DNA of 64,000 bases. Origin: Xanthoparmelia taractica (Eukaryota > Ascomycota > Lecanoromycetes > Lecanorales > Parmeliaceae). Positions 31,756 through 42,525 of this stretch are shown piece after piece (position 1 is the stretch's first letter; every line of letters begins with the position of its first letter). The notes below the pieces were generated by a model, which was given only the letters and a program-made list of their open reading frames with translations, was not told the DNA's origin and ran no database searches. A program made the position numbers and the translations under genes. The DNA is taken from contig MU853182.1 of NCBI GenBank assembly GCA_033085395.1, positions 248,001 through 312,000 of the forward strand, written 5' to 3'.

Positions 31756-34117
31756 TCAATCATTCCAACCCAAGCCTTCCAGCTCTTTTCTGACTTCATC
31801 CTCCGTGTCCATCTTCTTGAGCTGGGTACCCTCCAGCTTCTCGCCCCCGGCCCGCCTCATCTTCAGGTCGTCAATGGCCCGCAGTTTCTTCAGCAAGGCC
31901 CTGGTCTTCTTGTCTTGCGGTGTCCCGCCGCCGCTCGGAGAGGTCACCGAGAGCTCCGGAGCTCCTTGCGGTGCCTTTGCACTTGCACCATTGGCAGCTG
32001 GGGTCGAAGGTATTGGCCGTTGAGGTTGCCGTTGCTCTTTCTTACCTTGCTGCGAGCGTGGCCGACTGTCCAACTGTCCTCTTGAGCGGTTTCTCTCATG
32101 ACCTTTCTGTACTCTCCTTTCCGGGCTCCTACTTAGATTTCTTGCAGTAACAGAGGAGACACCATCTGCGGTTGGCGCAAGCCCAGTGGCCTTGTCAGCA
32201 GCGTCCTTTGCTTTCCTCGCATCCCGCTTCTTCTTGTTCTTTGCGGCTGCCTTTGTCAGATTCTCGTCGCCTTCTGCATGTGCTGCCCCAGTAGTAGCTT
32301 GACTGTCCTCGGACACGGCTTCTGCGCCCGGAACTTCCCGTTTTCTCGGTTTCCCAAAACTATTGGCTCCAAGGCCCAAAGATAGACTGCCGTTGCTCAC
32401 GTATGCTGCACCACCTTCATCTTCACGCTTGAAAGCGAGAGGTGTGAGTGTACCTCGAGCGCCAGGTGGTCGGTAAGCACCAGCCGGCTTCGATGGTGTC
32501 TTGACAGTGCCCAGGTATGTTAAAGCAGAGACATGCGGAGTAGGCATGGGATGAAGAGGATTTTCCAAGGGATGTGAACTCGGGGACTGCGGACGCCAAG
32601 TGACATGGTAAAGCTCTTGCAGTTCCACATTGTACATCAACCCTCCTCCGACGTGCCATATCCTCACGCCGTTATCGACCCGTAACCTCGGGCTTGTAGT
32701 CGCCGTAAGTATGTGCTTTCCGTCAGGACTCCATTCGCATACACTAGCATTGCTAGCTTCGATAGTGCAAACCTTTTGATAGTCCTTTTCCATATCGTAA
32801 ATGTCCATTTGGCCCGCCAAGTTACCAAAGCCAGCAACTAGCACAAATCGCCCATGTGGAGAGAAGAGAATTGTGTTTCGAGGACCAAGGGCGAAGTTGT
32901 GAGTGGCGTTGGCTTTAGTATTGAATATTGTGGTTTTAGCTGGCATGTAGCCGTACACCACACCAAACTCTTTGGAATTCGGCGACCATGTAACGTCATG
33001 GATTGGGCCATCCTTGTCTGCGGTGGGTCAGTATCTATCTTGCGGCAGCTTCAACGAAACACAGTACCTAGATCGATCCTCGAATCAAAGCCGCCATTGG
33101 CGCTCAGGAGATACAACGTTGTTTCCCCGTAGTAACTCTTGCCTGATCTATCGACTTCAGTCTGAGCCAACACGATGAGATTTGTTCCTTGGTCGTTCCA
33201 TTTGAGCTGGACCTTGTCTCCCTTGAAGAAGTTCTTTTGTGACACCGGAGCATCAAAGTTTGGCACGTTGAACACCTTTACTGCAGCAGGTTGACCCTGG
33301 AGTCGCGGTCAAGGTTTGGACAATGCGTGGGCCGGGATGCTGCCTACCTTAAGTTCTGGGATGAATACAGCGATGGAATGGTTCTCGCCGGGCGACACGG
33401 CGAAATCTGAGACTCCTTCAACCCGCAGCTTGTTCCACACAGTCCCAAGGTCTCCACTTTGGTAGAATTGAACCTCATTTGTGACTACGCGGGCACAATA
33501 CTGTTCGTCATACGTATACTGAAGGTTCCATCCAGTTTGTGACTTCTGCACAAAACGCCCGACGGCATTATGCTCGTCATCGCCTGCATCCGGCCCTCCC
33601 TCGACCACCCTCCATACCTTCAAGTTCTTAACCGCGTCACCGTTATCGTCCTTTGAGGGTCTCTGCCAGGTAATGATGAAGGTGCCGAGAGGGGAAAAAC
33701 CTAGCTCGTAGACGTTCTGGGTTTGCAGAGATGTGATTATGTGGCCCACAGAAGCGTCGACGACAACCACCCTGCCGGTGTTCAGTATAAGTACTTCAGC
33801 ACACTCGCCGCTTCCTACCTTTCGGGTGATGCCCACGCAAAGAATCGTCCACAGGGCGAATAAGCGCAACATCTGAGATTGCCTTCCGGCCTAGTGCATG
33901 GAGGGTCAGTCAAAGACTGCGGGATGCAACAAATTGATGGCGGGGTCTTTGAGAGCGCACGAACCTTTCCAATCCGGGGAGTGACTCATAGACTGGGGCA
34001 GCCTCGACAATGCCAATGCCTTTGAGCGTTCGATCTAGAGAATTTAAAACTCAGGAACGGTTATCACAGGCAATAAATGCTGCTGGACTTACAGGCGAAT
34101 TGGGTGGGGACCGCCAT
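31756..34117 (-). CDS. Eukaryotic translation initiation factor 2A
   Basis: Six exons were joined: 34117-34093, 34034-33965, 33890-33819, 33771-33348, 33296-33068 and 33017-31756, giving 693 residues. All five introns are GT-AG. The N-terminus reads MAVPTQFAYRTLKGIGIVEA, then RPEGNLRCCAYSPCGRFFAW. The nine-bladed WD propeller continues through FNVPNFDAPVSQKNFFKGDK, SYYGETTLYLLSANG, DGPIHDVTWSPNSKEFGVVY then GYMPAKTTIFN, and MDIYDMEK. The C-terminal third is a Lys/Arg/Glu-rich tail ending in the helical segment EDEVRKELEGLGWND seen in eIF2A orthologues. eIF2A is cytoplasmic, binds the 40S subunit and can deliver initiator tRNA without GTP. A telomere-repeat-like box lies 150 bp upstream. Confidence 0.93.
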
Positions 34118-34748
34118 GACTAGTCAAAGTCACAGATAGTCTTCTGCTGCAGGCGAGTGCTTCTTGAAGCTGAGCAAGGTCAAGGGAGGGGAGGGGAGGA
34201 GAAGAGATGAGGAACAAAGAACATATCACACGTTAAGGTACGCTTTCGAGTGTGCCGTAAGCCTGCAACCCTAACCCTAACTCTTACTGGATCCGTTCAC
34301 AGGTTCTACTCACGCGTGTCACGCTCTAACTATCATTTGATATAGCATTAATATCAGCTTGAGGATTCTGCCTGCAGTGCCATCTTCTTTGGGAAAGAGG
34401 CTTGATTCCCTGAGCCTATTGCCCGCCACAGGCGTCTTACAGCCAAGTAACGCAGGATCCTGTAGCCGCGGTCTCCTTCATCGTGACAAAGCTATGTAAA
34501 GTGTCAAAGCATGGGTAGTAGATCTCAAGTATGGCAGAAAGCTCGCCGCAATGCCACATTCCTAGAACCGAAGCTGCTCTGAAAAGGAAATCTTCCGATC
34601 GCGAAGAAATACTTGTGAGCCATCCATGGTCGTCTCCTTCATGGTATCACTGTCGGCTGTCTTGGTCCATACGGTCTTCAATTATACTAAAGGTCCGCAG
34701 CTTTTCTGGTCCTGTCGTGATTGCTACCGAGATTCAGAATGAACGGGT
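34118..34748. other. eIF2A promoter and 3' flank of the next gene
   Basis: No gene is visible in these 630 bp. The telomere-like AACCCTA motif at 34267 is listed separately. Confidence 0.5.
34267..34282. promoter_or_regulatory. Telobox-like interstitial telomeric repeat
   Basis: AACCCTAACCCTAACT is two and a half copies of the fungal telomere repeat TTAGGG (reverse strand), 150 bp upstream of the eIF2A start. Tbf1-type factors bind TTAGGG in promoters of translation-related genes in some yeasts; a role here is inferred from position. Confidence 0.5.
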
Positions 34749-35429
34749 TCAATCCTCGAGCCCTTGCATTGGACTGTCCGAGTCTCTAGTATGCGGTTGG
34801 GCAGACGCAGGGCTGGCGGCACCTGCAGCATCCTTCCCTATGGCGGTCGTCCTGTTGGAAAGAGAGGTTAGTCCGGTGCTACTGGCAGTTTCCCCAAAGC
34901 CAACCAAGCTTGCATTTCCCTCGTCGCTCATTCCAGCGCTGCTAATCCCATCATCCTGATCTTCACTCATCTTATCCGAGTCACCTCCAGATCCTGTTGC
35001 AGACGCGCTGCCCACAGTGCTTTTACGTAGATTGGATGCATTGTCAAAGTATCCTAGAGGCTGCTGCTGTTGGGTTTGTTGGCTCCCGTGGGCGAGATGC
35101 TGATTGGCGCCGCGAAGAGTGGCTACTCTTTCCAAGCCAGCAAGACGAGATATGCGGTCGGCGCGTTCAGCGTCGAGGGTATTGGCGGAGGAATTTGATG
35201 TTGAAGAGGAGCCGTGTGCGTGTGTATGGAGCGGTGCTTGCCCGAGTGATCCGTCCTTGATGGCGGTTGTGCTGAAAGCGGAATTAGGTGTTCCCCTGTA
35301 ACCATGAATGTCAGGCTTGATATTACCCGAGGAGAAAGAAAGCACTTACGGGCCAAAGTCAGAGGGGGTTCCGCCTTCACTTGGAGGAGGCGGGAGATTG
35401 ATAAGAGTCGGACCTTGAGAGGTTGGCAT
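34749..35429 (-). CDS. Small fungal protein of unknown function
   Basis: Exons 35429-35350 and 35295-34749 (54-nt intron, GTAAGT/ACAG) give 208 residues starting MPTSQGPTLINLPPPPSEGG. The protein is low in hydrophobic residues and looks disordered: a Pro-rich start, a TPNSAFSTTAIKDGSL block, a helical ADRISRLAGLERVATLRGA segment, a short Gln run, and an acidic Ser-rich part (DKMSEDQDDGISSAGMSDEG then NASLVGFGE). The spacing of DGISSAGMSDEGNASLVGFG seems conserved-like, and I think I have seen it in other ascomycete proteins, but I cannot name a domain. The clean intron and long frame support a real gene. Confidence 0.7.
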
Positions 35430-35673
35430 GATTTCGAACGAGAGGGGAGGGCTTGTGGGGTGCCGAAAGGTTTTTAGTTTGGAGAGATATTGGGGGGTTC
35501 AAGTTGGTAGAGGAGACAAAGTACTTGGCAGGTTCAAAGTCTCAAGAATAAGTGAGTAGAAGTAGAAGAACAGCTACTGGTTGTACTTTGAATCTTTAAA
35601 CATGTATAATGTACTTGGTAAAGGAGGCTGACACATTAGAAGCAAGGACGTAGAAGTACTCCGTAAAGCTAAG

Positions 35674-35724
35674 GTACTTGTACGTGGGGACCCCAGGGCT
35701 GGTTCTACTTCTACGTACAAGTAC
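35674..35724. repeat. Inverted repeat, 12-bp arms
   Basis: GTACTTGTACGT at 35674-35685 is matched exactly by ACGTACAAGTAC at 35713-35724, with a 27-nt loop. It sits about 250 bp upstream of the small gene on the minus strand. It may be the end of a tiny mobile element or a cruciform. Confidence 0.85.
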
Positions 35725-35902
35725 TGTAAATATTTGTTTAATTGCGCCTCAGCCTTAAAAACAAAGAGATAGATATCCCGCATTTCACACAAGTGCCCCT
35801 TGTAAAATGTGGCCCCTAGAACCCTGGAACAAATAATGATTGGCCTGTTACAAGGGGCGATGTTGGGGGCACCAGCGGGGTGGTCGCTTTACCTTTGGGG
35901 TA

Positions 35903-35923
35903 GAAGTACGAAGTACGAAGTAC
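35903..35923. repeat. GAAGTAC tandem repeat (3 units)
   Basis: GAAGTAC is repeated three times head to tail, between the two inverted repeats that contain related strings. Confidence 0.9.
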
Positions 35924-35971
35924 GGAAGGTAAATTAGTAGCATATAATCATGCATCACCTACATGGTACTC

Positions 35972-35992
35972 GTAGAAGTAACTTACTTCTAC
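35972..35992. repeat. Perfect 10-bp palindrome arms, 1-nt spacer
   Basis: GTAGAAGTAA-C-TTACTTCTAC is an almost uninterrupted 21-bp palindrome. The same half-site (TTACTTCTAC) recurs near 23885 and in part near 35705. Confidence 0.9.
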
Positions 35993-36719
35993 ACGACACT
36001 GTTTATCATGAACAGCGCCGCATCTCCACTAGGGGAGGTCCAACCACTTCTTCAAGGACATCTAATACTTGAGACCTGCTTTTCCTTTTGCATTCCCTCA
36101 GTCAGGGCTAAAATCATAGCCTTCCAGCAACATTGTTATCACTCAATATTCTTTCTCCTGCCTGCGAATCCAATGCTCCCGTTCTGGTGAATGGCTATCT
36201 CGCGACTCCGCTTGTCGAATTCAATCGTCATCGGACGAGACCCGAACCTAGGACCCGCTGACCTACCCAATAAGCCTTTGGCAGACCTCTCGTCGTCAAA
36301 CGTGTTCATTTTCCGCTGGCTAAAGACCGGTTTGAGAGGCGCCAGGGAGCTGATGACTACCGCAACGCTGGCTTCAATTTGGAACCAAAAATTTTACCAG
36401 CTTGTTTCTGGGTGAGAGTTGTTTTGGTTTGTCACAGCTTCAAGATCTCACGATGATCATTGGTATTCCAAGGTACCTTGGATAATTTATAAAAAGATGC
36501 GTAATATGCAACGGAGTCCGCAATCCATACCAGGAAAGAACTGCTATGCTTTACCTCTTCGGATGATGGCGAATATGATTGATTCTTACTGTATCAAGGC
36601 TCAATACGGCAGCCACGCAAATTTCAGGGTCAGTAATGCTTTGGCACGGTAGAAGGTTGATTTGCAACATAGCTATAGAAAAGTTAATATGCTCCCAAAA
36701 CATGTCTTACGACACAATT

Positions 36720-37500
36720 TCAGTACCAGACAAGAAGGATCATCTTCAAAATCCACATACATAGCGCGAGCCTCCGAGGTAATTGGCGCCGAACATGGAA
36801 ATCCAAGTAGAGAAGAAGCCCTATTATCAGGGCATTGGTTGTTATGTCCACAGCTGTGCTATATCGGAGCGACAAAAGCGAACGAAATTCATGTATTTGA
36901 CTCTCGCATTGTCCCTCAACTCCGTCAACCATCTTCTATAGACGTACCCATACTTGGCACACAGAGACTCGCCCCATATGAATGATGAACAGGCAACTGG
37001 ATACCCGTACTCTCTACCATCAATTTGTTGATCTTGCAGCTTGGGTTGGGGAGGCAGTCGACCTACGTGATGATGGCGCCAATGTACGAAAGCAGAGTGA
37101 TGACAACAGTGGCCCACCATGCTTGCCGGCAATTGTGAGAGGATGGTAGAGAGACCAGAAGCACGCCTTGACGGGCCAGAGACAACTGCGATAGAGATAC
37201 GTCAAAGTAAATTGCAATTGCAACTAAAAGGTCTCATTCTTCATAGACTCGTGTCGGGCGGTTCTACGCCCGTTCCCATGTTGAGGACCTGATACATCAA
37301 GGGTATTGCAACAGTCAGGACCAAGGCGCGGCCGAGAAGGACTGGAATGCAAGCGATCCCCATGCATCGTCTAGGTAGAGGCAGCGCGAAGTCTTGAGGC
37401 GGACAGCGATCTGGGCAAGGTAGAAAAGCACTGCGATGGCGAAGAGGCTCCAAGTGGATACCTATTGAGAGGATCATTGGATTACCAAGCACACAACGTT
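36720..37500 (-). pseudogene. SAT4/rhodopsin-type integral membrane protein relic
   Basis: Read right to left on the minus strand, fragments in different frames follow the order of the fungal SAT4-like (rhodopsin) seven-span family. They are FAIAVLFYLAQIAVRLKTS then RCLYLDDAW (span with the conserved DD), LWPVKACFWSLYHPL (W-VK---L-LY motif), AWWATVVITLLSYIGAIIT (span), and RYSTAVDITTNALIIGLLLY then LDFHVRR (the D-TDLLI-LP span). Frameshifts and stops separate the pieces, so no protein is made. Such proteins often lie beside secondary-metabolism or effector genes and are rarely characterised. The family call rests on the order of four motifs. Confidence 0.6.
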
Positions 37501-38000
37501 GCAAGAGCTCTTAGACATTTTGGGCATGTTGCTTTACCAGAAATGAATCTTGGGACACCATATGAGGCTGTTCAGTTATCGTCGGCATGTTGCCATGTCC
37601 GCTGACAGGACTTTATGTGGCTTCATTGATTACACCTGTGTCGACTCCGAAGGCATGCTTTGAACGGCATGCTCGACGACACTGCTACAGCTGCTCGTGA
37701 ACAGGATCCGGGCAATGAGGGTGAGAATGTCCGAGGTTGAGGTTCAATTCTCCACATTACATCTTTAGTGGTCCCACCTAACGTTAGCAATGTGCGCGGA
37801 TACATACTATCCTAAATTTCCATGCTACTCAGTGCTAGGGACGTGCAATGTTATATTATGAGCATGAAGATAAGAAGTCTGCTGCCACACTCGTGCAATT
37901 TGCCAAGTATTGATTCCAGTCCACAACAGTATTGGCAACTGTTCGTCTATTCTGTGAGAAAAGGCCCGAGACGTTTGACATTTACCGGTGTAGGAGGGTT
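37501..38000. other. Intergenic or decayed DNA between two relics
   Basis: No readable gene. The N-terminal FAD-binding half expected upstream of the oxidoreductase relic is not recognisable here, so it has decayed further or been lost. Confidence 0.4.
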
Positions 38001-38582
38001 TATCCGGCAGCATTCAAAGACTTCACAGATCTTCCTCAGACGTTTGATGCATTGCATTTTTCTAATCTGACCGACTTCACCATGAGATTGATGCTCGGAA
38101 TCCATCCTGTAGCCGAGGAATATTCGTTACTGCGACCTTCGATCTTGCCAATCAGACTCTTCAGGATATCTCAGGTGTTAAGAATTTGACCTTCAGTCTA
38201 AGTTTCCAGCCATTGCCGTAACTTGTTATTGAGTATCGACCTGCAAATGGCGGCAACTCTGTACAATTAGGTCTAGAGGACGGCGATATCGTTAATGTTC
38301 TTCTCATCATTCAATAGGCCGAGGAAGCTGATGATCCCAGTATCGATACCGAAGCCAAGCGTCTGTTCGGTCAGATAGAAGCCGGCCATGGGTACCTATA
38401 ATCCATACCTTTGTTTGAACTACGCTGCCTATATCCAAAACCGCGTCAAATGGTATGGAAATGCGATTCAGGCGAAGCTAATGGTGAGCGAAGAGTATGA
38501 CCCTAGCCAACTTTTTCATACTCAAGTCCCAGGGGCTTTAAGCTTCAGCAAAAAGGGCAAGGCTAAGAGAGGAAATTGTTGA
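38001..38582 (+). pseudogene. FAD-linked oxidoreductase (berberine-bridge type) relic, C-terminal half
   Basis: Pieces in order match the C-terminal half of fungal FAD-linked oxidoreductases. They are PAAFKDFTDLPQTFDALHFS then NLTDFTMRL, VTATFDLANQTLQDISG, SFQPLP, NGGNSVQLGLEDGDIVNVLL, EEADDPSIDTEAKRLFGQIE, and the BBE domain YNPYLCLNYAA then YGNAIQAKLMVSEEYDPSQL and PGALSF. Lesions visible are a frameshift near 38128, TAA at 38219-38221, TAG at 38315-38317 (where Trp is expected) and a frameshift near 38385. The N-terminal FAD-binding part is missing. Living relatives oxidise alcohols, alkaloids or polyketides, often in biosynthetic clusters. This is clearly a dead gene. Confidence 0.75.
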
Positions 38583-39140
38583 TAACCTAAAGATGTTGTA
38601 CTTGAGACATCATATTGAAGCGTAGTAGCTATTGTCTTTTGGGCTGTAGAGCTGTCATGACAGAAGACATCACAACAACCACGCCTCCAAACAATACCTG
38701 CTGACCACTAGATTTTTCAAACCCAGGAAGATTTTGGTGTTTTCCCTCTGGATCAATTGGCCCCAATGGGCTCTAATATTCGGAAATAGCAGCAACGAAG
38801 GATTCACTTTGATCCAGCCACTCATCACTTCCTACCTGCCTGGCCAACCTATAATTGCAGGAATGCTGCCTTAACCTGGTAGATACAGAACCACTTCAAA
38901 GGGTAGCCTGGATTTAGCACGCAGTCGATACGAACCTTTTTCTCCAAAATTGGCAATTGCCCGTGCAGAATAAGTACTCCCGAGTCTCTTTCAAGCCTTG
39001 GCAGACGCGCAATAGGCGCGGTAAGCGCAGTGCTTAACTCCGAAGGCAACAGCTGGGTCGCAGCCTATGTGCCTACCTGACTTGAGTATCCCCTACTCAC
39101 AGTAACAATTGATCAAGGCGAATCCCTTTGATTTGGTTCA
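38583..39140. other. Intergenic, 5' of the PB1-UBA gene
   Basis: No gene is readable. A coding-like fragment on either strand around 38720-39000 could not be assigned. The promoter of the next gene must lie near its right end. Confidence 0.4.
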
Positions 39141-42100
39141 ATGTTGCCCCCATTTCATATCCGAAACCTGCGGCCTTTCAGTGCCTCTCAAGACACTCTC
39201 GTTCGAATCAACGCTCCCTGTTACGATGATACTATCTCCAGTCATCCGGCTGCAACATTGAAATATTATGACGAAGACGATGGAGACTTGATCACAGTAA
39301 GTTCTTTCCTACACGAGAATTTGTAATTATTCGGTGCCTAATGCCAATACACAGCTTGGATCCTCTAGAGAGTTGACGGAGAAGCTACAAGAACCCGTCT
39401 TCCTGCCCTCATCAGGTCCTGCTGCCGACATGCAGCATGCTTCACGATCTTCAGAGCATCATGTATTCGAGATCGATGACTGCGCGCGCGTCCAAAGTCT
39501 TTGGCAAATATTACAGAGCTCTAGCAAAGACTCAGATGGCGTTACCGTCGCACAAGACCAGGGCGACGTGATGAAATGGAGTGCGGAGAAGAAAGATCGT
39601 CTGGCGATATTCTATGAAAGGTGAGTGTAAATATACCCCCCACGGAAGGATATAAAGAATGAGTGTATAGGAGAAGAATCTGACTTCGAGATCTCTGGAC
39701 AGGCACAGAGCGGAAATATGGAGTCCGATTGCAAAAGAGCTAGGCGTCAGTTGGGAATCTGTTGATGCAATGCACTGGGCTTTGGGTAAAAAAGATATGG
39801 CTCGTAGGGCCTACGAGCGCAATGCTCATTCTGAGCAATCTGGAAGCTCGGAAGAATCCATTAAGACAAAGCCCAATTCCACGTACAGCGCACCGGGTAC
39901 GCAACAGTTCGAAGACTATCGAGTCCACCATTTCAACGCCACGAGACCACCTCAAGTAGAGCTGCCGATGTCGGTAAAGACGCCTGGGCAGGCTTCCCTT
40001 CCGAACGTCTCAAATGTGGACCTGGACCGCTCAGCCTCGTCAACCATGGGCAAAAAAAGAGAAGGAAATCTTGTTATGGAAGGGAAAAGGCATGTAAGTT
40101 CAATGGTCGTTTGTTGAGGTTGTTGTAGTACAGTAGATAGCTTACTGATGGATGCAGGCACAAGCCGCAGGCGAAAAGTTACGGTCGAGGATGACTGCAG
40201 TCGACAGCCATCAAAATCGATGGACGGATTACAAATCATCGTCATTGGCGTTCCTACCAGCATCTACCAGCCTGGATCCAGCTTTTGATGGACCTGGCCT
40301 GACCTCAGAAGGGAGAAGACAGGCGCAGGTAGCTGGCGACAAACTTCGCTGGCGGACAAATCCTATTCGCCATTCAAGGCCTTCTCGGGTAGGAGCCTCG
40401 GAACATGCGATAAGCAAGAATCGCTGGTCTTCCTATAGCGGAACACGCGCAGCCCGTTTTGACGAGCGTCAGAACGCTCAAGATGAAGCAACGAATACAT
40501 TCAGTACTACGGATAAGGAAGAAGTGCCTAATAATGGTCAGCTATCGCTTCTGGAGGTTTTTGAAGCAGAATTGGCCAAGGAAGTTCCAACTACCAACAG
40601 CGAGGAAGCCCTTGGATTTGAATCACCTGTTGCTCAGACTCCAGTGCCCAACCCGGCCAATCAGGTCAATTCCTCTAGCGAGTCGCAAGATCACCCTTCG
40701 CCTCACGGTTCACAGGGACTTTTGGGACTCATCAACGAGCATCTACACGAGCGCACTGCTGGAGATGTGGCGCTATCTCAAGATTTTTCAACAGCCATCG
40801 ATCGCGGCATTCGCGGGCTGGGTGCCTGCATGCAAAGCATTGGACGAGGGCTTCAAGAAGTATCCAGCGTCTCACGTCAGGCAGCAGACAGGACTCGAAA
40901 CGCTGATTTGCAGCTCATTGATGACGCTGTTCTCGTGTTTCAGAGTCTGACGGGGGGCTTCACGGCCGCTTTGGGAAGACAGATGGCTGCAAATCGGCCT
41001 GGGATTGCTTCCGCCTCTCGTAACGGATCGGCAGAAGTAGACGTTGGCTCGAGGCCTACGGCATTGGGTCCATTGGACGGTAAAGACCCAGAAGAAGACG
41101 CGGTTACCGTGCGTAAGAGCCACCAATACCATTCAAAGGGTGGCGATGGTCCCTCTGAGATAGCCTACATTACGAGGCCGGATCATGCAACTGCGCCAAG
41201 GTACATTTCAGGGAAACCTGCGAGCCCACAGCTAGAAATAGAAAGCCAATCTAGGTCTGCGCCTGCGATGAGCAAAAAACCAAGGTTTCACAAGCCAGGG
41301 CCAATCCACCTTCCGAATCGCCCAGGATATGTAGACCATCTGCGACAGTCTCAGTCTGTCAGAACATTCGAGGAACTATGCAACATCCAGCGTGCAAATT
41401 CACCTCCACTCGATGCCCGCTTTCCCACATTAGCCCAGTTCGAGGGAGAGAATTTTGGAGCCGCTCCAACCTTCCCAGCATTACCAGATATGCAGCCATT
41501 AGTTCCCGAACGAGCACCCTGTCAAAACATGCATGGTACCAGGTCTGAGGAGCCTAAGCCTTCAAATGGGAGCTTGCCATTGCTGAGCAGTCCGAGTAGT
41601 GCAGAAGGGTCCCGCCAATCTCATGATTCGGTAAACGGCCGCCATGAGCATTCTGCACAGCAAAAGGGGCATGAGGTCATACCACTTAGCCGTCTGAGCT
41701 CGGCAGCCCGTTTAGCAGAGCCTTTTGACCCTCTAGAAGCGGAGCCTTCAGCCCGGCCCCATTTGACTGAAGGACTTCGTCGGAATGCCACTATCGCTAG
41801 CACAGACATCAGACGCGCCGCAAGACGCCGAAGGCCTTATTCAGAAGTTTTCGATGGTTCAGGAAGGGTCCCATGGGCTGGATTTTTGCAGGGAAATGTT
41901 CGCGAGCGCAGGGGTCACTACAGGGCCAGTGACGACAAAGGCAGGCCTCCAAGTGCCAATCAGGAGCATCCCGAGAGGCTTCCTCGGCCTGAAACTAGAT
42001 CACGACGCTCGCCTTTTGCAGCGGCTGGATACGACGATCAGCATCACGACGATTCTACTGTGGGTAAGATCAATGATTGCGTTGAGCAACTCCGAGAGCT

Positions 42101-42227
42101 TGGTTTTGGAGGGGAAGACAGTGATTCTGCAGGTAGACTCTTGGTATACGCTCAAGCCGCAGAAGGGATGTTGGTGGACGCTATTGATTTGATCGAGGAG
42201 GAACAACGGGCGTGGCAAAGACTTTGA
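39141..42227 (+). CDS. PB1-Myb-like-UBA domain protein
   Basis: Exons 39141-39296, 39355-39620, 39703-40093 and 40158-42227 give 960 residues. The N-terminus resembles a PB1 domain: strands with TLVRINAPCYDD, then the acidic OPCA-like KYYDEDDGDLITLGSSREL. Residues about 120-175 form a Myb/SANT-like helix bundle (VMKWSAEKKDRLAIFYERHR, AEIWSPIAKELGVSWESVDA). A long disordered, Ser/Pro/Arg-rich middle includes a helical stretch (LQLIDDAVLVFQSLTGGFTA). The last 55 residues look like a UBA domain (INDCVEQLRELGFGGEDSDS, AGRLLVYAQAAEGMLVDAID). PB1 plus C-terminal UBA recalls the autophagy receptors p62 and NBR1, but no ZZ zinc finger or FW domain is seen, so this is not a standard NBR1. Function is inferred only as a ubiquitin-binding scaffold. 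Confidence 0.8.
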
Positions 42228-42525
42228 GCCAGAAGAAAAATGTAGGCCAAGCTATAGTGGTAGGTCAGCTAGGTGGCACGGGAAAACAAACTTGATAACA
42301 TCGGCTTTGCGAGTGTGCAATCTGATCAGGTTCCAGACTATGATATCAGTGTGAGTGGGGAATCTCGCTAATACTTTGAAGCGTGAGCGCATGTAGAGGC
42401 TTAAGGCCCCAGGTACCTGAATGCATATGCAACAATGGCTTGATCAGCAAATTGTGAGAGAAGAGAGGCGAGCTTTAGTACAACTTCTACCAGGCGTATC
42501 CTCTTTTGCAAGAGGAACCTCTGCA

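Larger units (their letters stand above)
35430..36719. other. Repeat-bearing intergenic region
   Basis: Contains the promoter of the small gene to the left, two perfect inverted repeats and a GAAGTAC tandem (listed separately). From 36000 to 36700 the frames are short; the C-terminal part of the SAT4-type relic may extend into it, but I cannot read it. Confidence 0.5.

Noticed and set aside
38840..39050. Minus-strand 66-residue frame near 38.9 kb as a gene
   Set aside because: No recognisable domain or splice context, and it lies in decayed DNA next to two clear pseudogenes.
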